DNA of 64,000 bases from Spongilla lacustris (Eukaryota; Porifera; Demospongiae; Spongillida; Spongillidae). A program made the position numbers and the translations under genes. Within the stretch, counting starts at the first letter, position 1. The number at the start of each line of letters is the position of its first letter. Below are positions 50,101 through 61,800 of this stretch, in pieces. The stretch spans positions 25,630,224-25,694,223 of the forward strand of contig OX442415.1 of assembly GCA_949361645.1 (NCBI GenBank). Reading direction: 5' to 3'. The notes under the pieces were generated by a model. It made no database searches. It saw nothing but the letters and a program-made list of their open reading frames with translations, and was not told the origin of the DNA.

Positions 50101-50762
50101 TCAGCAAGGAAGTATCCCAACATGGTCCACCATGTTGTGTGTATAAGTGTGTCTGCATGTGCATACATTTATATGTGTGTATATACATACATCATGTGTA
50201 TGTGCATGCATGCATTGTGGTCACCAAGAGGGTGTTTATGTAGTGTGAGCTCCCCTTAATGAAATCATAAGATGCACAAGTTTTAAAGCTGGATGAACAA
50301 GATGATGACAAGGATGGGGACCCGTTCACCAAGCTGCTCAATACACTGGTACACGTGTACTTTATTTTTAAGTGATTAATGTGTGGATGTTTATGATGAT
50401 ACCCTTCACTCTCCACACAGCACTCAACCAATGGGGAGTTTGTTCCTGTGGTGGTGGACAGAGAAACTCTTCAAGCCATGCATAGGACTGAAGTCATAGT
50501 GAAGAAATGGGGTGCACCCATTGGAAATCAGTACTACCAATCTCTTATTCCAGACATCAGCATTGCTATATGTAGAAACTGCAGTCAGGTAAGAGGAGCT
50601 AGCTAGGAGTATTTGTATGTTGCCACGTGGCTGTCAGCTTACTAGGCAGTATAAAATTACCTTATTCTCTTCATACAGCTATTTCATTCAGATGATTATG
50701 AAATTCAAATACTGGCCAAAGAATCTTGTCCATTCTGTCGAAGGCCAGTGGACTCTTTTTAA

Positions 50763-52739
50763 AAGAAGCTATTTTTATTTCTACTTTTTTTTCCTCTTGT
50801 GTTTTTCTCATCAAATTTCTTTACAACTAAAAAATCATGCTATATAAGTCCATCTTAATATTGTGTTGGTATTCTAGCGCACCAGCCAAGCTCTATGAAG
50901 CATTGTACATATAGATCATTGAGTGCATGATGAGAGGGATGTGCATGTTAGTAACATGACTACATGTATAGTATAAAGGCAGTCATGGAGATGAAGGACA
51001 TAGATGTTTAGTAATCCTCATCACTCACATGTGGTGGCATGTTGGACATCTCCTAAGGCTCCTAGTGTATTCACGTGAAGCTCTCTTGGATACAGGCTGT
51101 ACCTTTTGATCTGGTTTGTCAGGAGGAGTGTCTACTATTCTCATTGGGGAAGTTGGGAAAAACCACATGAGATTGGAAATGATTACAAAGTGGTATCTAC
51201 TTGTTTCATCTGTCTTTTTTTTTTCAGGACAAAAGCCATATTTCCAACAATCTCAAGCAGCACCAGCAGTGAAAGGGCAGGAAGGAATATATGCAAAGCA
51301 ACTGAGAGACAAACAACGAGGTATAAAGACAGTCAATTGTTTTATAAACTTGAACCAAGATCTTGGGGCAAGGAGGCAAGATCATGGACCAAGATGCCAA
51401 GAATTTGGCTGCCATAACCTTGTTTATTTTGATCTTGGCCAAGAATCTTTGCCTGGGGTGAATGAAAAGCTTAAGCTTGACGCATGAGTTTTGATCTAGA
51501 ACAGCTGCAAATTAAAGGTGACATAACCTTAAACATTGTTTTGCTAGGCAATAATAATATGACATTACAATAGCTGGATGTTTGGGTCATACAGACCTAT
51601 GTTGTATATGTATTTTACTGTATGGGTTGTACATAAAAAAGAATGACTTGAAACAAGATATAAAACATTCTCTCTGAGAAAGATATAGTAGTATATTATA
51701 CAGGATTTGAAGCCAATGATGGTGTAGCAAGGAAGGGAGCTACTAATTGCAGATACAATAGGGACAAAGTAGCAACATAAATGTAACGCTGTTCTACCAA
51801 AGAGCTAAAAGGTGATTCTTTGCAGTAACATGCCTTCATATATACATGTATGACATCACTGCTCAAGGTCCTAAATAGGGCTGTCAGTTTTACTGCTACA
51901 AATATGCAAGTACTTACATGTCATGTATTACTGAAATCATAGACTCAAAACTTTTATTAATCATGGCTATTCAATATAATCGCGCTAATATGCATACATA
52001 ATAATCAGGACAGCATGCTGCTAGTACGTACCGCCATGTCACAATGGAGTCTGAACTAAGAATAATACAATGCACTAGAAAATTACCACTCCTAAAGTTA
52101 GGTGCTTAGGTGTTAGCAATATTTAGTGTGAACCAAGGGTATTTATAAGGGCAAACTCACTTTTAGGACTTCTCCATACATCATATTAAAACTGTGCAAT
52201 AGAATAAAACATTTGTGCTTGGAAGCAATGTACTAAATCTCCTTCAAGCCTTTCAAAGTAAAAAAGGGCCCTCTCATTTATAAAAATAGACATTTCAAAT
52301 TTGTACCCTTACACAACTGAGCTTTCCCACCATTGTAACATAAGCAACCAGACTTTAGGTACAGATCCAGAAGGTTACCTGTAAAATATATTTAATTTCA
52401 GCCCTTAAATACATTCTGTCCAGATGCTGTGATCCATATACATGTATCATTGCATGAATAAGTTCACTTGACTCAAGCCTGAATGGTTAAAATGTAACAA
52501 GGCAGAATCGCAGATTTCAGTGCGCAACTAGTAAGACTATGTAAAGCCAAATAGTAGTTTCATCATAAAAGTGATCGCTCATAGATTGATCAGTGCATAT
52601 GTAAGAAAAACTCAAAACATGTACTTACACACTCATACTCAAGTAAGCGTTTCTATACTTCCGGTATCAATTACATTTCCTATACAAACGCATTGAAATC
52701 TTCATCCAATGGTGGCTAGGGATGGACATGGCTAGAGGC
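50763..52739. other. 3' flank of IFT122 copy B
   Basis: Matches 5888-7160, but includes about 0.7 kb (51275-52003) that copy A lacks. A possible exon lies within: TTTTTTCAG acceptor, then 51234-51321 reading GQKPYFQQSQAAPAVKGQEG and QLRDKQR, then GTATAA. Copy A is cut in the middle of this reading frame. No family recognised. Confidence 0.45.
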
Positions 52740-53280
52740 TCTCATGTTCTTTGTGTCCTGGCATAGCTCTTGACCACCTTGGCAACCATGCTTCTACCTT
52801 GTAAACGGGGTGGTGATGTTGTCACCTGCCACAACCATCTGCATAATGTGGTTGTTGAGTTCTGCCATTGGAGTGAGGGTAGAATTGGGCAGTACCATTA
52901 CACCAGACCTAAGCCATACCCGGCCAGCAGATGTACTTGTCCTCAATATGGAAAGTGGGAAACTTGCTGCCCTTGACATCACTGTGACCTCTCCTTTAAT
53001 CCCTTCCATCCTAACAGCAGCAAGCTTGTCTGAAGGGGCTGCAGCGAATCGAAGGAGGCTGCAGAGGCCAGGAAGCATAGAGCAAATGACCCCAAGTGTT
53101 CAGAGCTGAGTTGGGAGACCTATGTAAACTAGGGAAGGGAAGCCCAATATACTTTCTCCCACCTGGCGTCTCACCTGGCCATCATCCCATCTTCCCACAA
53201 AGGTAAGGTGCTCACAGAGCTCTACAGCAAGCTGAACTTCATGCACCCTCCCTTGGCCTGTTGGACATCCTTTGAGTTTT
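52740..53280 (+). pseudogene. Decayed retroelement-type ORF fragment (copy B)
   Basis: In shifting frames it reads CKRGGDVVTCHNHLHNVV, then GVRVELGSTITPDLSHTRPA, then LAALDITVTSPL, then SHLASHLAII-like and LTELYSKLNF. Better preserved than the copy A relic. Same family guess: the C-terminal region of reverse-transcriptase-type proteins, from memory. Confidence 0.5.
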
Positions 53281-53755
53281 TCTATGTATTGTGTTTTATT
53301 TAGGTAACATGCATTATCTTCACTATGATTGATCAATTACCTCCATAATGCCATGAAGAGATCTATATTCCGTTGTTATCTATGTGAGCATACATGTACA
53401 TCTCCATTTTGTCAATGCTACCAGTACTAGTACGAGGCAGTATATAAGTGCCATGCATTAATAATCTCTGTTGTATGCATAATAATAATTATTATTATGT
53501 AACAATTAGCTACAGAAATTTGATACCAACAACAATATATTACATCATAGTAAAACTTATAGACAAAAAAAATACTGAGTAAAGCTTGATAACTCAGTTG
53601 GCAGCCCTGCACCATTATCCCCTTAGCGCTGGGTAAATATAGGCCTCCCTTTTTGCAGGTCAGTGTGCTTGTGTCATCTGATTCTCTAACCTTGTGCGTT
53701 TCTATTCTCGCGTGCCATGACGTGATAAATGAGATATTACGTACGACTTTCGCCA
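53281..53755. other. End of segmental duplication copy B
   Basis: Non-coding, matching 7701-8157. After ACGACTT the two copies part: minisatellite in A, unique sequence in B. Confidence 0.6.
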
Positions 53756-54985
53756 ACATTCCGTGTGCTAGCGGCCGCTACCACTGTGATTGCAGCGGTC
53801 TCTATGATGACATGCTTTGGAACTTCGCACCTTGTGAATCTGTGATGAGTATTCTTACGAACTGAGCTACATGTATACACAGAGTTAGGTATGGAAATGT
53901 TATCCCACTACGTATAGGGAGGGGTTTGCCCTTTACACCTCACTCCCATTGGGTTGTTATTTTAATGTGGCCGGCTCAGGCCGTTATATTATCATAGATA
54001 ATAGTATTATCTATGAGAAGCACTACTGAACAGCAAGAGCGTTGAAAAACAATTTTCAAAGGCTATACGCGCAACGGCAGATCTCAGAAGGGCAGAGACG
54101 CATTTGTGTGCCTTCCGGCCAACTAGAAGTGGGAATTCACTACGTTATTGCCTGCTTCCCTACGTGTTTAACATCCTCAGATGCGGAGAGGGGAAGAGTA
54201 TGTTGCTTTTGGTATAACTGTATAAGCCCGCTTCGTCGCTGTTGGTTACATTATTAAATGAACACCTACCTTTTCTTGTCTTCAGCTTGACGGTACATAG
54301 TACGCACTCATAAATATCATAGATACATGGCGAGTGTTTAGGTCCTAAACACTTTCTTTAGGTCCTAAACGTACTAAACTGTAGGTCCATGCGGGATTGC
54401 CCATATATGGGTGCGTTCACACGACTGTACGGCATGTACCGTACTAACCCTGGCTAAATGAGGTGTCCAAAACCATTTACAACATGTACGATATAATTGT
54501 TCTAATTCAGGCCGCCTTATGAGACGTGGGGCGCCAGGCGTTCACCCAATAGAACACCTAAGTCAATGTATTATCCAGCGCTATAGCTAGCGTCTGATTT
54601 ATAAATTTATAATCTTGATTTAATGAACAAATTAACTCACCTCTATTGTGCGTAAGCGTTAATGGTACGCCAGGTACGGTCACCGTCATTGCATTCGTCA
54701 CGATTCCAATATTGGCGCGCTAAAAAGTTACTGCATGGAAGAAATCTAGTGCAGCATACCGCAATTAAAAAAGGCAAAGCACGGAGGAGAACCTTAACCA
54801 TAGATCTACCGATGTTATCTCCGGTTAACATTTTGTTAACCGTGGATAACATTTTTCCTTCCCTTTCTTTCAATCATGTTCTAAGCAACTTTTGAAGCAT
54901 AGCAACCAAACAACCTCGGTTGTAATTAGCATCCATTTGATTTGGGTACTACTGAGCTGAACGTAATTTTTTACTTAATGTGTCA
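53756..54985. other. Unassigned sequence, no supported gene
   Basis: Short ORFs without recognisable similarity. A small direct repeat of TTTAGGTCCTAAAC is at about 54338-54370. Confidence 0.45.
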
Positions 54986-54993
54986 CATATAGC

Positions 54994-55827
54994 CAGTTTT
55001 GCTGCGAAAAAACCTTCATCCTTAATCGTCTATATCGCGATACATCGCGATATGAGCGATATAAATATCGCGATATAGTAAATTATTCATGATCAATTGT
55101 TGGTTGGTTATTAAATGTTGGAATGAATAGTTATGGTTACCACGAAGGATATGGTACAGGTTATACGTGTACTTACGCTACATGTACTTGCTACCACAGA
55201 CGATTTCATGAGCGTTGATCGCAAAGCCTTCAAAACTGCCGTATGGAAGGAACAATTTATTGGCTACATGATAGCTTTCGCAATGTTCCCAAGCAGCCTG
55301 TCAGCAGAAATCAATAAGATACATTGTTGTGGTGGAGGAATCATCAATCATACGTCCCTACCATAGCTAAACCAGCAAGCAAGTACTTGTGCATTTTTGC
55401 TTAGGTATTTTCCTTAAGAAAAGGTTGCGCCCGTGGGGGCGTGGCATCATGCATGAAAGGCTGCATTGGCAATTGTATATTTATAAGGCAAAATTCAAAC
55501 TGAACTGGTTTAACTGTAACAGTAAATATACCTAAATTTATGCTTATTCTCTGCTCGTTTGTATATTTTATTTCTGTATATCTTTGTTTACGTCCGTGCA
55601 CGTAATTCTTATTTCTGTATATCTTTGTTTACGTCCGTGCACGTATTTTTTTCTGTATATCTTTGTTTACGTCCGTGCACGTAATTTTTATTTCTGTATA
55701 TCTTTGTTTACGTCCGTGCACGTTTATTTCGCGATATGACTAAAGATTAATCGCGATACATCGCCTTTAGCGATATAAACATTTAATCGCGATATATCGC
55801 CTTTCGCGATATATCGCGGCAACACTG
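54994..55827. mobile_element. hAT MITE with perfect 8-bp target duplication
   Basis: Ends CAGTTTTGCTGCGA and, reversed, CAGTGTTGCCGCGA. CATATAGC lies on both sides (54986-54993 and 55828-55835). Both subterminal regions are packed with ATATCGCGATAT-type palindromes, and a 4-copy tandem repeat lies inside. 834 bp, no transposase. Confidence 0.88.
55571..55722 (+). repeat. Tandem repeat, 4 copies of about 38-42 bp
   Basis: Unit carries TTTCTGTATATCTTTGTTTA followed by CGTCCGTGCACG. Inside the hAT MITE. Confidence 0.95.
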
Positions 55828-56791
55828 CATATAGCGTATGAATTAAAATGTGTAATTACACTGCAGCGGTCCCAATTGCCGTCGATTTACAAAAAAGAGC
55901 GTTAACCTGGGTAAACATCCGTTAAAAATGCGGACAAAACCTAACAGATGCTGTGGTGTTGCGGATTTTTGTTTCCGCCTACCTCCTGCTATTTATATTT
56001 TCCACAGAAGAACATGGGTAAACAATTCAAAATCGGTGTTGCTCTAACCGCTTGTGTGGGCAAAGTCATCGGCTCTCGCGCTGCAGCAGCACGCTATTCG
56101 ATTAATAGCAAGGCCAAGCGTGTCAACCAAAACCTTTACCCTCGACTCGATCACAAAAATGGGTTGGTTTTCCCCCCTTCTACGTACAAAATATGAATGA
56201 AATGAACGCTGTACATACTGAACACAATTGTAGCGCGTTGTCTGCACTGTATATATATATCACTACTAAAACCTTCTAAATCAGTAAGCTCTTCGGCGCG
56301 GCAGTGAATTGGGTACGCTCATACATGTACATGTACGCGCCAAAAAAATTAACTGATAATGGGCAGGCTATAAGTTTTTTTTTTTGACAGTTATTGGTTT
56401 AAAAAGAAATTCATTAGCTTTTACAACAAGCACTATTAACCTACATGTCGGTACACGCAGATAAATGTTAGCTCCGGCGAACACCAGCGTTAACACATGC
56501 AGCGCGGTAGATCTATGGTTAAACTGAGTGCTTTCATGCATGGATGAGTATTTAATTATATAAAGAGGTCTCTCTTCATTCCATGAGTACCGACGACAAA
56601 GGATTGAGATCAGTGGAAGTGGTACAGCGGAGCAATATGGGCTTAGTATAATGTGTGTGTTATACGCGTCGCACATCGTAACAAAGCATACTTGTGAAAT
56701 TTGCAGCAGTGCAGGTAAATTGAATACGTTATACCAATTTATGGTTATGTAGCTTTAAATCGTTATACCAATCTCAGACCATGTACATGTA

Positions 56792-56966
56792 TGTTGCTTT
56801 GATTCATTATGCCAATTTGTGGGCATGTACATCATGCCAATTGTGGACATGTATAGCTTTGATAAATCATGCCAATTGTGGGTATGCATGTAGCTTTGAT
56901 GTATTATGCCAATTTGTGGGCATGTAGCTTTGATACATTATGCCAATTTGTGGGCATGTATAGCTT
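56792..56966 (+). repeat. Degenerate tandem repeat, about 5 copies of 38-42 bp
   Basis: Unit TATGCCAATTTGTGGGCATG plus TAGCTTTGAT with small gaps. Confidence 0.88.
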
Positions 56967-57890
56967 TGCAGTTTGCTCTTCGTCACGAACAACTGAAGGC
57001 TTCAGTTTGTGTTGTAAGAAGTCCTTTCTTGCAACGAAATTTTTCGTCTTCCTGGCCACACTGAACTGTGTTGATGCTCTAAACCACAGGCTAGTATTTT
57101 GAGGAGTCATGTCCCAATGTGTGCTTTGAGCTGAGCACCATGCAGTTGGAAAACCAATTAGGGTAAAAGCACGTTTTCTCGTCCGATCGAACTGGCGCAT
57201 TAATTGGAAAGATAGTATTCGGTGGCTGATTTGGTGCATGTCGACAGCTGGTTTTAAACAGGATTCATACGATTTGGCGTGTACACACGTCACATGCACG
57301 ATGAAGTTATCGTTAGTAAGTTATGCCTACTGTGCATTGCCATACAGGTAAGAGTGTTGATTTAAAACGGATTACGAAGGAAAATAGGCTCATGTAGAAG
57401 CAACTCTTTACAAGACACTGTCGCGAATACTTTAATAACATGCGTCCAATTAACAAGGCTTGTTTTTCGACTAAGTTGCTTACTCCCCCTCCCCCCCCAC
57501 ACACACACTCTTAAAAAAAACCTCTTAGAGGACTCTTTAATGCAAATGACGCAAGTACAGCCATAGATATTAGAATATCTATGATATACAGCCGTTCATG
57601 TATTCATTCAATAACCACTGTAAACTAATTAGTAATTACTATTGGTTAATCACATTCATGGCTACGCTTTTAAACCCGCATGTCGTCATACACTGTTGTA
57701 AGAAGTTTTTAAAATCGCTCTCTGGCTGATTCAGGTTGGTTGCATATCATATAATATATATATTCAGTTCGTCTGCACTTTGTCACAATGGTTGTTCTAA
57801 CTAATTCAACCCTATAGCTTGTGCAGGTTTATATTTTTTAGTCAAGTTTCATGATCCCATTTATGATCTAGGAATGAGGAAGCTATGGGG

Positions 57891-57891
<1 letters not shown>

Positions 57892-57933
<42 letters not shown>
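57892..57933 (+). repeat. G42 mononucleotide run
   Basis: Uninterrupted G. Similar runs occur at 24936-24956, 28314-28337, 28559-28577 and 37667-37700, with a C run at 33833-33868. Confidence 0.95.
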
Positions 57934-57934
<1 letters not shown>

Positions 57935-58862
57935 AAGGGCCTTGCCATCAAGGGGCATGGTGGAGCCCCAGAAGCTTTCAACTATATAACTTTTCACGCA
58001 TGTGTTTTTTTTTTTCAAAGAATTTACATACGCGCAAGCATTAGCGAAAAACAACAAAGTTCATTGCGACAACGCGCCTCGTAACGGCCCGAGGTAGCGG
58101 AGTGGTTTATGATCGCTTCAATGTCAACAGGTTGAGAATATTGGATATGCTCGCGCATGAACAAACCGAATACTTCTCCCATTGACGTTATTTGGGATGT
58201 AAGTCTCAGTTTAGTAAGTCGCATCAGTAGAAGCAATTGGTGGTGCAGCATGCAGCTGTGAAAAATTTCCACCATCTGCACCTTTTGACTTTACGGAAAG
58301 AGTGACAATCGGTAGACCATGTACATGTAAAGACTGAAACTTTGTTATTTTTAATAATGATAGCGATTCAGTTATGTTAGTACACGCCTATCGCATGCGC
58401 ATATATGCACATGCAGGCAAGCTTTCGCGCCAGGAACGAATGAATTAATATAAACAAATGTTGGATACAATTTTATATTCACCACCCGGCGAATTATAGA
58501 ATTGTTACGTCATCTACATCCAATATGCAGCCCCTATCAAGAAATTGGTGGCCCCCCACACGCACACGCAAAAGGTGTGCTATCTATATATAGATGCGCG
58601 TGCGTTACTTAGTGCGCTTGTATGCGCATGTCGATAGCATGTGTGTAGGGGCGGTATTTCACCTTGTTTATGTTGTTATACAACTATACACAATTAATCA
58701 ATGGGAGGCGTAATAGATTCCTACATTTGTGGGTATTGCATGTATGGGGATTTTGATGGATTAGTGCCTTCATCTACATGTATATGTGGTGCAAGCATGC
58801 AATGATAATCAAAATGTTTCTTCACACACTCGTGCAGAATAAATTCTGAGAGAGAGCTGGTC

Positions 58863-61800
58863 ATGGCGGCAAATATTAGAGGTACAGGTACATTAAGCTT
58901 TTTTTTTTCATAATCATTTTTTTAATTTAAATTTTTTGCTATATATATATACCTCCTTGCATCTACTTGTTCTTTCTCTTCCTTTCCTCTCATAACTTTC
59001 AATTTCACTTCATGCACTGATTTTGCTTATGATGAAATGTGCCACAATCTTAGGATTGCTTAGCTGAAGGCAATATATCCACATGCCAAGAATAATGCTC
59101 CCTAATTTAATACATGCACCAGTATCAAAAAGTGATTTGTGCATGTAATATACTAGTTATAGCTATTCATGCATGATTGCATGTACATGTATACCCGGTC
59201 TTATGTTATGGCAGCAAGAGGAGAGCTGGTCATGGCGGCAAATCTACGTGGAAGAATACATGTAGGTTTTGAGTTCAGTTTTTTATTTTCTTGGCTCGAC
59301 ATGCACTTTTGTCAACGAATATGCAATCCGTAGATTCTGAAATGAAACAATGGGCTAGGTCTTGCATGTATACAGTACCACTCAGATGCCTTCAGTATAA
59401 CCTGACATCACGAGCTTGTCACGCCGTGCGTTACACGTATATAATTAGCCGCGAGATACGCTCGTGTGCGGTCACAGTCTCCTATAGCTGTGTGAGTTTT
59501 CATGTCCAGCCCATTGCGCACTTTCCAAATGAAAAATATTACACAGTATCAGTTAATTAAACTGTGGGCGCCGCTATGTTTGACCAACGATATTAAATAT
59601 CCTTTGATCGATCTTTGGACTGACACGGATCGGAACTGTATGCATTCGTCAACTGAACTTTGATGTTGTGTTTGATATAAAGTACGGTGCTTTTGTCAAC
59701 AGTCATGCATGCATAGCTATATTATGCACCTCCTTCCATACATGTGGCTGTATAAAAATGTATGTACCATGCTTAATAATTGTGCCTTACATAATCATTT
59801 ACACCATCCCCCCTCATCTTTGCATGCCTTAGAAACCGATAGCCGGTGCTAAGAATGGTGTAAGGGGTTGTTGTTACAGTCTAAAAGTGTTAGAATGGGG
59901 TTGATATATATGATAATATATGTAGGTAGTAGATGTAGCACATGTTAATTGAAATTTAAGGATGATGGCTTCAGGGCATCAGACTCAGTGGATTATATTT
60001 CAGGGTGAGGACTTTCAAATTTTAGATGTTCAACAGATTGCATGACTATCCTGGCTATGCCACTAGTTGACAATGGGAGGAGTAGGCTTGTTACCTTTGA
60101 TGCTGTTAGATGCCGTATCGTGTGAGGGTACCCCTCACAGCACCAACTTATCGCACCACTCTTAGCACCAACCTCTCACACCACTCTTAGCACCAACCTG
60201 CTTGCACCAAACTTGTAGACTTTTCATGAATCACAGCATCATGTAAACCACAGTTTGCATGTCAATCATTTGCTAATGCTAGATGATCTGCTGACAACTA
60301 GCCAGATCTTGCAAAGTTACATAGGAATACACAGTTGTATGCATCTTTGGTGGCACTAAAAAAGAATTACAAATTTTGAATATCCACTATGATAGCGATT
60401 TGGCAATGTTCACACCTTTACACTACTTACTTTGTGATAGAACAACAACAGTTTCCATCTTCCCACTTAATAATGTCCACAGAAGCATCTTGTTGCTTTT
60501 TCTACACCGTAAGTTGGCATTAGCGTGAAGCCTACCTATGCCAGACTAAGGGGCAGTGATCATTGTACACTGGTGTTCAAAAGTCACCCGTGACTTCACT
60601 CACCAGTTTACACATGTTAGCTGAAAATACACTTACAAATGTAAATGTAGTTCTGCAGTTATATGTACCCCTGAGCACACGCGTATATTGTTTAAATTTA
60701 AGTGGCATGTGTATACACAACCAATTTCTAATAACCTGTACATGTACCATGATCTATTGCCCTAAGTTTCTGTTACAGTATCAAAGCAGTCCCGCACAGT
60801 ACTGTATCAATTCAGTAATAGAAATTTAGGGCAATCTCCTGGTACATGTTTTTAGATGACAGATAATGAGCAGTTCTTCTAAGAACTAAGGGTTTCACAG
60901 CAAAATTCTTGCTATATGATACCATTTATTCAAAGAAACCTGTGTTCCTGAGTACTGTTACTGGGTAATTTTATTATTATGAAAAATGCAACCAATAAAT
61001 CGTCTCCTCACTATTCTGCTCATTAAATAATTAAAAAACACATTTACATTTAAAATTATACTCTTATTCATACCGATATCACTTTTCAATCTGTTTGAAC
61101 AGTGTAGTCATGTGTGAGAACAATTTTGATTCGGATTTGTGGGTTCAATGCATGCGTTGATGACAAGTTATTGTCTGTGTCTTGCAGTATCTCGGTTTTA
61201 TCATGCACAATTTTCCATTTGGCCATAAATGTATGCAATGTTTTATTCTACAGGTAAATGGCAATTTTAATTTCAAACGTGCTAGCTCTGTATTGAATTG
61301 AGTATCTAGACTGAGATAGATATATGTAGAGTATAAAACTACTTTCTTCCTAATACAGGCTGGTGTATCATCATTATACCTATTGTAGGATATGTGATGG
61401 GCCTACAGTGTGGGTTTCAACAAAGGGATTGCAAATGTGATAAGAGCAACACAGTGTGCAACTTCAGCCTCACGATTGAACAGATTCAGACATTTGCTAG
61501 TTATGAGATACAAGGCAGCATAATTGAAAACCTCGATTATCAGTCACGTGATAAGATAGGGGGAACATACTATTTCAATGCAAATGGAAACCTTACTCAA
61601 ACAAATCTAGCAGTTCAAGGTCGAGGAAGGTGTGCTACAATAATCAATGAAACATTTACAATCAACAACTGCAGCATTCCAATGACTGTCGATGGTAAGA
61701 CTTTTCGTTCGGTACTCACAATAAATGGCCTCATCCCTGGTCCCAATCTCATCGTCTATAAAGGTCAAACAGTGGTTGCAAAAGTCACCAACATGCTTAG

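Larger units (their letters stand above)
40198..50762 (+). pseudogene. IFT122: IFT122 copy B, 5'-truncated and frameshifted
   Basis: 26 exons: 40198-40319, 41965-42042, 42186-42263, 42366-42406, 42480-42579, 42654-42707, 42844-42906, 42967-43020, 43141-43277, 43693-43764, 43862-43952, 44102-44188, 44270-44305, 45050-45116, 45160-45238, 45432-45511, 47160-47257, 47319-47409, 47608-47689, 47896-47979, 49340-49451, 49928-49970, 50029-50111, 50272-50348, 50421-50588, 50679-50762. The first exon aligns with the middle of IFT122 (IKLAVVDERNTLLVYG) just after the WD40 half. Another gene ends only 0.75 kb upstream, so the N-terminus is missing. An extra T near 40301 shifts frame (NSVA to WNTSCV). A 10-base loss near 47391 shifts exon 18 and gives an immediate stop at the next junction. 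Exons from 43693 onward match copy A closely, so the duplication is young or is an assembly product. Confidence 0.8.
55836..58862. other. Intergenic, no supported gene
   Basis: Includes a tandem repeat (56792-56966) and a 42-base G run (57892-57933). Short ORFs at 55948 and, on the minus strand, at 56904-57299 and 58024-58281 show no recognisable family. Confidence 0.5.

Noticed and set aside
58024..58281. Minus-strand 85-codon ORF
   Set aside because: No recognisable domain or splice support; could be an exon but cannot be claimed.
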